Shown one piece after another: positions 8,685 through 15,054 of a DNA stretch of 39,254 nt; position 1 is the first letter of the stretch, and every line of letters starts with the position of its first letter. The translations under genes were made by a program, and so were the position numbers. The notes beneath the pieces are model-generated. The model was not told where the DNA came from. It saw only the letters and a program-made list of their open reading frames with translations, and made no database searches. This stretch comes from Eubacteriales bacterium (lineage in GTDB: Bacteria; Bacillota; Clostridia; Saccharofermentanales; DTU023): assembly GCA_030537595.1 (NCBI GenBank), contig JAUNVR010000015.1, forward strand, positions 1 through 39,254, given 5' to 3'.

Positions 8685-9476
8685 ATGTCAAATAATTACG
8701 AACCGCATCTCTACATGATTTGCTATCCCAACCGGGCCCTGGTCCTTTCACAGTTATCTCCCGATGACTTTGGCTTTAAGTACAATTATGGATCAGCCAG
8801 CTATTATTCCGGAAAATTGATTTTCGCCGAGATTGATATCAATTACAGGAACCCATATTTCCGGATAGACGAGGCGATGAAGAGCCTGAAGCCTCATGAA
8901 GATGGCAGCCCAAAGGCGACTAAATACGTCTCAAGCTACCGGGTCTTAGAACACATCGAAATTGATGCGATTAAGACTTTGTACCTAGCTAATGCCGATG
9001 GAACGAGCCTCGCGCTTGAAGAGACTAAGTATGAGCCATCGCCAGCAGAAAATGATATCAAGGTTTATGCGGAGTTGACTCCTCTAACCATGTTGACCTT
9101 ATCAAAGTGGGACTTGCGTAAATTTGGTCATCACTTTACTAACCCTGAGAACATTCTTGGCGTTCCGCGCCTCTTGTATTTGCAGGTCGAGCTAAAGGTC
9201 GATGAGTTCTTACGTGAGTTCGACATGAACCCCTTCATCACACCGCCGCTGGAGGGTGTCCACCCCTCAAAACTGCGGGATGCAATTTTAGATTTGAGAG
9301 CCAGGCCGGATAAGTTCATGAAGGGTATTACTCTGGATACCTCATTTACTAAAGAGTCATACCTGAAAATTAAAAATGGCTTCATGTTTATGGATAGTAA
9401 GCAGGAGAAATACTTCAAGATGCCAAGTCATGAAGAAATTGAAGAGCAGAACCTGCGCTTTTTCAAGGGGATGTAA
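8685..9476 (+). CDS. Protein of unknown function, coupled to the membrane pyrophosphatase
   Basis: A 263-aa soluble protein without signal peptide or membrane helix. I do not recognise a domain. Visible features are an N-terminal beta-rich region with repeated aromatic residues ([31 protein letters not shown]), the stretch [20 protein letters not shown], and a charged C-terminal half. The start is ATG 8685: its ribosome site GGAGG (8675-8679) lies within the last codons of the pyrophosphatase gene and the stop is one base before the ATG, so the two are translated together. It may assist, regulate or simply accompany the pump. It ends at a strong terminator (9517-9547). Confidence 0.8.
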   Translation: MSNNYEPHLYMICYPNRALVLSQLSPDDFGFKYNYGSASYYSGKLIFAEIDINYRNPYFRIDEAMKSLKPHEDGSPKATKYVSSYRVLEHIEIDAIKTLYLANADGTSLALEETKYEPSPAENDIKVYAELTPLTMLTLSKWDLRKFGHHFTNPENILGVPRLLYLQVELKVDEFLREFDMNPFITPPLEGVHPSKLRDAILDLRARPDKFMKGITLDTSFTKESYLKIKNGFMFMDSKQEKYFKMPSHEEIEEQNLRFFKGM

Positions 9477-9516
9477 TTAGTCCTAAGCTTTATAAATTAA
9501 TGTTATGCTCAAGTAA

Positions 9517-9547
9517 AGAAGAACTCGGCTAGTAGCCGAGTTCTTTT
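9517..9547 (+). terminator. Terminator shared by two convergent genes
   Basis: The core stem GAACTCGGCT (9521-9530) with AGCCGAGTTC (9534-9543) has a three-base loop and extends by A-T pairs to 9517/9547. It ends in TTTT on the plus strand and in a U-rich run on the minus strand, so it can work in both directions. The stop codon of the minus-strand hydrolase (9529-9531) lies across the stem and loop, so the hairpin also encodes that protein's last residues. Confidence 0.85.
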
Positions 9548-10353
9548 AATTCTGTTGCAAGTTTTAAGAATAATTCGAGAGTGGAATAAGTTTTATCCGC
9601 TTCAGTGCTTCTGATGATTTGAATATCGCGGCGGTGAAAGTCACATAGATCGTGATGTGTGACACCGGTTCCTTCAGCAGCTCGCCAGATTTCATGGCGC
9701 GGCCCCCAGAGGGTAGACTCGAGCGGCACCAGGCCATCGCTGATAGTTTCTGATAATTTGTAGATGTTGAATGAGATTGTTAAATCCAAACAAGAACCTA
9801 AGCTCTCAACTTCGGATCCGATGGCTCTAAAATATACATTTTCCGGTAAGCTCAACTCACGATTGCGTTTCGCGCATGCTTCAGTTGACATATCTGCCAA
9901 GGCAAGTCTACTCTGCGGCGCATCATCGCCGACTAAGCCTGCAAACCAGTCATTAATCGTGAGGGTGCCATGCTTTATGGGGTGGGGCAGACGGCCTAGC
10001 TTATCGATGATATCAATCCCATGGTGAGGAGTACCAAGGGTGGTTAATGAAGCTACCTTATCGGCCATTCCTGGCAGAGCCAGCATCTCACGGGAGTCGA
10101 GACCACCCTTAGAGTGGGCGATAATGTTTACTTTATCACCTGCTTCGGGGCAGATCTCCATAATTCGCTCAGCGATTTGGCGTGCATTATTTGTAGCAGT
10201 ACCGTGTCCATCATGATGACTAAGATAGCAGTCGAAGCCATTCTCTTGGTAGAATTCGGGTAATCTGCCCCAGTATTTTAAAAAGCTTTGGTCGCGTGCG
10301 CCGTAACCGTGAACTAACAGTAATGGATAGCTTCCTTTTTGGCCTTGTTTCAT
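9529..10353 (-). CDS. Lipase-like alpha/beta hydrolase
   Basis: A 274-aa alpha/beta hydrolase resembling bacterial triacylglycerol lipases of the Pseudomonas/Burkholderia type. Visible family features are the oxyanion-hole strand LLLVHGYGARD (from about residue 11), the nucleophile elbow IIAHSKGGLDSR, LTTLGTPHHG after it, the acid in SDGLVPLES and the His in GVTHHDLCDF. Substrates are therefore probably carboxylic esters. There is no signal peptide, so unlike most of the family it should be cytoplasmic. Lys instead of the usual Gln or Met follows the nucleophile Ser. The ATG at 10353 is preceded by AGGAG. A minus-strand TATAAT (10404-10409) may be its -10. The gene ends inside the shared terminator hairpin. 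Confidence 0.85.
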   Translation of the reverse strand: MKQGQKGSYPLLLVHGYGARDQSFLKYWGRLPEFYQENGFDCYLSHHDGHGTATNNARQIAERIMEICPEAGDKVNIIAHSKGGLDSREMLALPGMADKVASLTTLGTPHHGIDIIDKLGRLPHPIKHGTLTINDWFAGLVGDDAPQSRLALADMSTEACAKRNRELSLPENVYFRAIGSEVESLGSCLDLTISFNIYKLSETISDGLVPLESTLWGPRHEIWRAAEGTGVTHHDLCDFHRRDIQIIRSTEADKTYSTLELFLKLATELKELGY

Positions 10354-10416
10354 TGATTTCTCCTACTCTTGATTTTCAGCTGCCAATTTAAGGCATTAGT
10401 AGGATTATACCTTTTT

Positions 10417-10569
10417 TCAGGCCAAGTAGAGAAGATAGTAGATTAAAGCGAGAATTAAATTGACTAGGAGTAAGCCAGGGGCTCTTTGCCCAAGTCCTTT
10501 GATTCTTTCTTTTTGATCTTCCTGAAATAAAAACTGCGGGCAGAATCCTGCCCGCAGGAAGCGAAGTAA
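10417..10569 (-). other. In-frame extension beyond the YeeE-family stop, hydrophobic end
   Basis: After the TAG stop of the YeeE-family gene (10570-10572), the same frame stays open for 50 codons to a TGA at 10417-10419. The last part looks protein-like: a charged segment (QEDQKERIKGLGQRAPG) followed by a possible membrane helix ending IYYLLYLA. No ATG, GTG or TTG lies in frame with a ribosome site, and an intrinsic terminator (10529-10557) lies within the stretch. It may be a decayed gene end, an old C-terminus cut off by the stop, or chance. Confidence 0.25.
10529..10557 (-). terminator. Intrinsic terminator of the YeeE/YedE gene
   Basis: Read on the minus strand, a perfect ten-pair stem CTGCGGGCAG/CTGCCCGCAG (10548-10557 with 10534-10543) with a four-base loop is followed by TTTTTATTT. 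It lies 13 bases after the stop codon of the transporter gene. Confidence 0.9.
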
Positions 10570-11847
10570 CTAGCTTAGTTTATCGTAAATTTTCTTTTGC
10601 AATTTATTGCCAATAACACCGCCCAAGACCATCATTAGGAACCAGATCCAGCCTGAGAGTGAGAAGTTAGCAATTGGGGTGTAGAGAGCACCGACGTTAC
10701 AGCCATTCGCCAAGCGGGTACCAAAGCCCATGCTAAGCCCACCCATTGCAAAAAGCAGGAACTGCCACCAGTGCAGTTTGAAGGCTGACTTTGCAGTCTC
10801 GACCAGCTTGCCAGCGGTCAAAAGATAAATCGCTGTGCCGAGGATAATGCCAAAGTTTTGAACGTTGCTGGGAATTGAGAAGAAGGGGTTAACGAAAGGA
10901 TCAGCAGAACCCTTGGTAAAAGTTGCCAAAGCATCAGCGTCAACTCCGAAGCTATAAAGAAGCTTTCCGAACCAGTTGCCGAAGGGTGTTGATGCACCCC
11001 AGCCTGCACCAGTTACGGCCATTAGTGAAGTGAAGATTAAAGTGAGGATAACTGCGCCTGTGGCAAGACTCCAGGGGTCGACAAAAAGTTTCTGATATGT
11101 CTGATGGGAGAAGAGCTTGAAGTCTTCAACTTTAACTTTTTCAAGATTATCCTGTAAGGCTTCAGCAGGGACCTGATGTAAGCGACCCTCTGATTTGCGC
11201 TTTTTCTCATAGGCGAAAGAGCAGGCTACAACAATACCTGCGAAAAGGAGGGTCAGTAAAACTGCAGCTAAGTATCCTGATAAAGGTCCGCCTTTGAACC
11301 AATCTACTAAAAAGACTCCGTTTTCAAAGGAGCTGCTGTGGAACCATGACTTTTGCACCCAAGCGGCGCTGCGCTGAATGGGGAAACCGATAAAGACACC
11401 CAAGCCGAAGAAAATTAAGGTGACAATTGCTTTCGGAAATTCCGTGACCATATCGGTTAAGACACCAGAAGCACAGCAGGAAGAAAAGGTCATCCCATAA
11501 CCAAAGAGCAGACCGCCCAGCAACAAGCCAAAATTAATTGGGTTGATCCAGAGATCGAAATCTGCTGCTGGATCCTTAAAGAGCAGAAGGGCTGCAGTAA
11601 AAGTTGCGCTCAGACTAAACATGTACATCAGGGTTCGCATCAGTCTGGTTGAACCTGTTGCATAGGCGCGGTTCACGGAACCGGCAAAACCAAGATAGCT
11701 ACGGGTTAAGGTATAACCTAGACCGATGCCGACTACTAGCTTAAAAAAGAGCATGGGGCTGGCTAAGCGGCTGGCACCTAGCCATAAAACTAAAACTAAG
11801 ACAGCAAAGCCTAAGATATATTCGACTGTCTTTTTTGACTTATTCAT
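10570..11847 (-). CDS. YeeE/YedE-family transporter (sulfur or selenium compound uptake)
   Basis: A 425-aa polytopic membrane protein of the YeeE/YedE family, whose characterised member TsuA takes up thiosulfate; YedE-type members are linked to selenium use. The two family half-repeats each carry conserved cysteine motifs: FSSCCASG (Cys124, Cys125) and ANGCNVGALYTP (Cys383). About ten hydrophobic segments are visible, with a charged cytoplasmic loop near residues 210-250. AGGAGG precedes the ATG at 11847. Upstream there is an extended -10 and a 5' leader able to fold into nested stems, which suggests RNA-level control. The gene ends at a strong terminator. No sulfur carrier (TusA/SirA) gene lies beside it, so the substrate is unproven. 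Confidence 0.85.
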   Translation of the reverse strand: MNKSKKTVEYILGFAVLVLVLWLGASRLASPMLFFKLVVGIGLGYTLTRSYLGFAGSVNRAYATGSTRLMRTLMYMFSLSATFTAALLLFKDPAADFDLWINPINFGLLLGGLLFGYGMTFSSCCASGVLTDMVTEFPKAIVTLIFFGLGVFIGFPIQRSAAWVQKSWFHSSSFENGVFLVDWFKGGPLSGYLAAVLLTLLFAGIVVACSFAYEKKRKSEGRLHQVPAEALQDNLEKVKVEDFKLFSHQTYQKLFVDPWSLATGAVILTLIFTSLMAVTGAGWGASTPFGNWFGKLLYSFGVDADALATFTKGSADPFVNPFFSIPSNVQNFGIILGTAIYLLTAGKLVETAKSAFKLHWWQFLLFAMGGLSMGFGTRLANGCNVGALYTPIANFSLSGWIWFLMMVLGGVIGNKLQKKIYDKLS

Positions 11848-11880
11848 CTGAAAGCCTCCTACTTATTTTTGATGATTCAA

Positions 11881-11956
11881 CTTAATCCTCAGTAAACTAA
11901 GCAAAAGCCAGACTCCGAAACGCAGGAGCCTAGTCAATTAGCTTAGCCAGATTAAG
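11881..11956 (-). promoter_or_regulatory. Folded 5' leader of the YeeE/YedE gene (candidate riboswitch)
   Basis: On the minus strand the leader can form three nested helices. The outer is CTTAATC (11956-11950) with GATTAAG (11887-11881), the middle is CTAAGC (11946-11941) with GCTTAG (11902-11897), and the inner is AGGCTCC with GGAGTCT. The fold starts a few bases after the expected transcription start and ends 33 bases before the start codon. I do not recognise a known riboswitch class. Nested pairing in a short leader of a transporter gene supports a regulatory role but does not prove it. Confidence 0.45.
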
Positions 11957-11969
11957 ATGCGATGAATTT

Positions 11970-11978
11970 ATTATATCA
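11970..11978 (-). promoter_or_regulatory. Extended -10 promoter of the YeeE/YedE gene
   Basis: On the minus strand TG, one base, then a perfect TATAAT (rc at 11970-11975) forms an extended -10. No strong -35 is visible. The start would be about 11963, giving a leader of roughly 115 bases that contains the fold at 11881-11956. Confidence 0.6.
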
Positions 11979-12070
11979 AAGTGGCTCGAGAATTTCCAGA
12001 ATCTATAAATTTTCTGTTTGAAGCTAGGTAAAAATTGTGGAAAATACTAAAGCTAAGGCTTAACAAAAGA

Positions 12071-12088
12071 TAATTTAGGCCTAAATTA
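12071..12088. repeat. Perfect 18-bp palindrome TAATTTAGGCCTAAATTA
   Basis: A perfect inverted repeat without a loop lies just after the MATE gene and about 90 bp upstream of the YeeE -10. It is too compact to be a good hairpin in RNA and has only a short T run after it on the minus strand. It could be a protein-binding site or a weak end signal for the MATE transcript. Confidence 0.3.
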
Positions 12089-12110
12089 AACTCTAAAATA
12101 TAGCTATTAT

Positions 12111-13469
12111 TTAGCGTGGACTTTTGACAACCCGCTTCCACATCGTTAAATAACAGGCCGTGCCGCCAATAAGTTGAGATAGGGCTTCGGCCAGATAGAC
12201 ACCAAAAACTCCCAGGAAACTGAGTTTTGGTAAGAGCAAGGTTAAGGGGAGGATCAGAAAAACCTTGCGGAGCAGGGAGAAAAAGCTTGCTTCTTTGGCC
12301 ATGCCCAGAGCTGTGAAAGTGCTTTGACCGACCATTTGAAAGCTCATAAAAAAGAACATTGAGAAATAGATTCGTAGCGGCAGCACTCCAGCTGAGATAA
12401 ATTGGGGATCTGAATTGAACAAGCTGAGCAGTAATTGAGGGACAGCGAAAATTATGGCTGTAGTTAGAATAGTCAGAACCGCACAAATTTTCGTCACATA
12501 TTTAATCCCTTCAACAACTCGATCCTTCATTTCGGCTCCATAGTTAAAGCTGAGAAATGGTTTTGCAGCTACTGCCAGACCGTTAATGGGCATCGAAAAC
12601 ATTTGCCGAATTGAGATGATCACAGTCATTACGCCAAGATGCAAATCTCCACCATATCTGAGTAAAGTTGTGTTAGCCACAGCCAGGGTTAATGAGTTGG
12701 TTAGCTGGAATATAAAGTTTGCAAAACCCAGAGTTAGAATTTGCGTTAAGACAGCGAGCCTTGGTTTTAGAGCTTCATGACTTAAACGAACGGGTGTCTT
12801 CTTTGCGCTTAAAAAGTGCAAAATCCAAATTGCAGAAACCGCCTGTGAAATAACGGTGGCAATTGCGGCGCCTTTGATTCCGAGTTGGAAATAGTAAATC
12901 AGAAGCGGGTCTAAGATGAGATTTAAGACAGCGCCAATAATTACTGTCAGCATGCCTTTCTTGGGATAACCTTGAGCGCTAATAAAGGGATTTAAGCCGA
13001 GCGAAATGGCATTGAAAGGCACGCCTAATAGATAGATTCTTAAATACTCTCCAGCATAACGATAGCTGCTATCGGTAGCACCAAAAAAATGTAGTATAGG
13101 ATTTTCAAAAAGATAGGAAATCAGGCCTAATAGCAAAGCAGAGCTGAGTAGGAAGAAGAGGGCATTACCTTGGATCTTGGCAGCTTTCTGATCATCGCCG
13201 TGACCGCGCTCGATGGCAAAGATCGCGGCTCCTCCTTGCCCGGCCCAGTTGGCAAAGGCGATAAATAAGGTGACCAGGGGGAATAGAATTCCCAGACCAG
13301 TTAGAGCCTCTTTGCCTAATTCTGGGTGGTGACCGATAAACATGCGGTCGACAATGTTATAGAGGACACCGACAATCTGGGCCAGGATCATCGGGCCGGC
13401 CAGGCGGAGGATTCCGTCCTGGACGCTGCCCTGTGTAAAGTCACCAATCGAATTCTTCTGCTTGGCCAT
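12111..13469 (-). CDS. MATE-family multidrug/cation efflux pump
   Basis: A 452-aa membrane protein with about 12 helices in two six-helix halves, the MATE family (drug:Na+ or drug:H+ antiport). Typical features are the N-terminal LAGPMILAQIVGVLYNIVDR, the early loop GHHPELGKEALTGLG, the helix-boundary pattern NPFISAQGYPKKGML after the middle of the first half, and INGLAVAAKPFLSFNYGA in the second half. The start ATG 13469 is nine bases after the stop of the soluble pyrophosphatase, so the two form an operon. The drug or metabolite it exports cannot be read from the sequence. Confidence 0.9.
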   Translation of the reverse strand: MAKQKNSIGDFTQGSVQDGILRLAGPMILAQIVGVLYNIVDRMFIGHHPELGKEALTGLGILFPLVTLFIAFANWAGQGGAAIFAIERGHGDDQKAAKIQGNALFFLLSSALLLGLISYLFENPILHFFGATDSSYRYAGEYLRIYLLGVPFNAISLGLNPFISAQGYPKKGMLTVIIGAVLNLILDPLLIYYFQLGIKGAAIATVISQAVSAIWILHFLSAKKTPVRLSHEALKPRLAVLTQILTLGFANFIFQLTNSLTLAVANTTLLRYGGDLHLGVMTVIISIRQMFSMPINGLAVAAKPFLSFNYGAEMKDRVVEGIKYVTKICAVLTILTTAIIFAVPQLLLSLFNSDPQFISAGVLPLRIYFSMFFFMSFQMVGQSTFTALGMAKEASFFSLLRKVFLILPLTLLLPKLSFLGVFGVYLAEALSQLIGGTACYLTMWKRVVKSPR

Positions 13470-13478
13470 AAGCTACTG

Positions 13479-14084
13479 CTATTTGCTGTGCGCAGCTCGG
13501 AACTTTGCAATGGCTTTATTAATTACATCCATCGCCTCAGCTCTTCCACCGCTGGTTGTTAGAGAAGTCTGCTTACCCTCTAATTCTTTGTAGACGGAGA
13601 AAAAGTGTTGAATTTCATTGAGCAAATGATTCGGTAATTCACTCATATCGTGCCAGGCATTCATCTGAGGGTCGCCAAAGGGAATAGCGATAATCTTATC
13701 ATCTTCTAAGTCCTGATCAATCATCGTAATCACCCCGATGGGATAACAGTTGACTGTGCAAAGTGGCTGGAGAGCCTCGGTACAGAGGACTAAGACATCG
13801 AGCGCATCTCCATCTTCTGAGAGGGTCTGCGGAATGAAGCCGTAGTTTTCAGGGTAGTGGGTTGAGGTGTAAAGAATGCGATCTAGGCGCAAGAGCCCTG
13901 TTCGCTCATCAATCTCGTACTTCTGCTTACCGCCTTTTGGAATCTCAATTACAGTTGTAAAGCTCTCTGCTTGAATTTCTTCTGGCGGAATACGTTCCCA
14001 GGGATTACCGTACTTAAAAGGTTGCTTTAATGCTTTCTTACGACTCTTCTCTTCTAATTTTGCGAACTTTTCAGATTTCAGCAT
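13479..14084 (-). CDS. ppa: Soluble inorganic pyrophosphatase (family I)
   Basis: A 201-aa cytoplasmic enzyme that splits pyrophosphate to two phosphates with Mg2+. The family I signature is DGDALDVLVL (about residues 90-99, Asp metal ligands). The conserved lead-in IEIPKGGKQKYEID (substrate Lys) is present, as is the region LDRILYTSTHYPENYGFIPQT. About 40 N-terminal residues precede the core, a short extra extension compared with E. coli Ppa. GGAG precedes ATG 14084. It is the first gene of an operon with the MATE pump and is transcribed away from purC. A membrane pyrophosphatase at 6623-8683 means the cell can choose between losing PPi energy as heat and storing it. Confidence 0.95.
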   Translation of the reverse strand: MLKSEKFAKLEEKSRKKALKQPFKYGNPWERIPPEEIQAESFTTVIEIPKGGKQKYEIDERTGLLRLDRILYTSTHYPENYGFIPQTLSEDGDALDVLVLCTEALQPLCTVNCYPIGVITMIDQDLEDDKIIAIPFGDPQMNAWHDMSELPNHLLNEIQHFFSVYKELEGKQTSLTTSGGRAEAMDVINKAIAKFRAAHSK

Positions 14085-14191
14085 CTTCTACTCCGTCCTA
14101 GTTAATTAGGGAGGCAGACAAAGTGCTGCGAAGCGCCAATTGTCTTTGCCTTCTAAACCTTAATATACTGCTCATTTTTAGGTCAAAATAT

Positions 14192-14220
14192 ACTATACAG
14201 TATCTTTTACTTTTCGTCAG
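14192..14220 (-). promoter_or_regulatory. ppa promoter, overlapping a palindrome
   Basis: On the minus strand CTGACG (rc at 14215-14220) and TATAGT (rc at 14192-14197) are 17 bases apart. The -10 lies within the near-perfect palindrome ATACTATACAGTAT (14190-14203), which by symmetry also offers a plus-strand -10 (TATACT, 14189-14194) toward purC. The palindrome could be an operator for both directions. Confidence 0.5.
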
Positions 14221-14324
14221 TTGTGCGCAGCGTAAAAAATTTCTCAAGCTAGCTTTGAAGGCCCCGTTTGAGCTCCGTAATGTGGTAGTATTAATCATGA
14301 TACGAATGAAAGTGAGGCAGGCAA

Positions 14325-15005
14325 ATGCAAGCTGTTTTCAAAGGTAAGACAAAGGATGTTTATCAACTAGATAATGGTAACTATCTGCTAAAATTTAAGG
14401 ACGATGTGACCGGTGTCGATGGCCAATTCGATCCGGGCGCAAATCAGGTTGCCTTAAGTATTGAGGGCATTGGTAAGGCCGATTTAGCCTTAAGTAAACA
14501 TTTCTTCGAACGGCTAATCGCAGATGGAATTCCAACTCATTACATTGCTGCCGATCTGGAGGCTGGGGAGATGGAAGTTTTACCGGCCAAAGTTTTCGGC
14601 CAGGGAGTTGAAGTGATTTGCCGCCTGCGTGCTGTGGGCTCATTTATTCGGCGCTATGGCGCATATATCAATACCGGGGACAAATTATCCGAGTACGTGG
14701 AGTTGACGTTAAAAGATGATGCCCGCCAAGACCCTCTAATTACCAAAGAAGGTCTAGAAGCCTTAGGCATCATGACAGCAGATGAATATACTGAAATTTT
14801 GGAACTGACGAAAAAAATTACACGGCTACTGAGCTCTTATTTAGCCGAAAAGGATTTAGAACTATACGATATCAAGTATGAGTTTGGTCGCACAGAAGAT
14901 GGAAAAATAATCCTAATTGACGAACTGTCAGGCGGGAACATGAGAGTCTTTAAAGCTTCTGAACCAGTCGAACCGATGGAACTATCCAGGATTATCTGCG
15001 AGTAG
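14325..15005 (+). CDS. purC: SAICAR synthetase
   Basis: A 226-aa enzyme that joins aspartate to CAIR in purine synthesis, using ATP. Typical features are the N-terminal glycine-rich FKGKTKDVYQL, the stretch DGIPTHYI, the motif EVICRLRAVGSFIRRYG, the active-site region LKDDARQDPLIT and DIKYEFGRTEDGKIILIDEL. After DEL the usual ISPDSMRLW-type segment is replaced by SGGNMRVFK, so the C-terminal end is atypical; it is otherwise normal in length. GAGG at 14314-14317 precedes ATG 14325. No other purine gene is adjacent. The pyruvate kinase gene starts 49 bases after it in the same direction and may share its transcript. Confidence 0.9.
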   Translation: MQAVFKGKTKDVYQLDNGNYLLKFKDDVTGVDGQFDPGANQVALSIEGIGKADLALSKHFFERLIADGIPTHYIAADLEAGEMEVLPAKVFGQGVEVICRLRAVGSFIRRYGAYINTGDKLSEYVELTLKDDARQDPLITKEGLEALGIMTADEYTEILELTKKITRLLSSYLAEKDLELYDIKYEFGRTEDGKIILIDELSGGNMRVFKASEPVEPMELSRIICE

Positions 15006-15054
15006 AGCTAAGCTTAATTAATGAAGATTGAAAGTAAATTTGAAGGAGAGAACA

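Noticed and set aside
11971-12486. 171-residue minus-strand frame
   Set aside because: It is another frame of the MATE gene running into its 3' gap; no ribosome site and no protein-like pattern.
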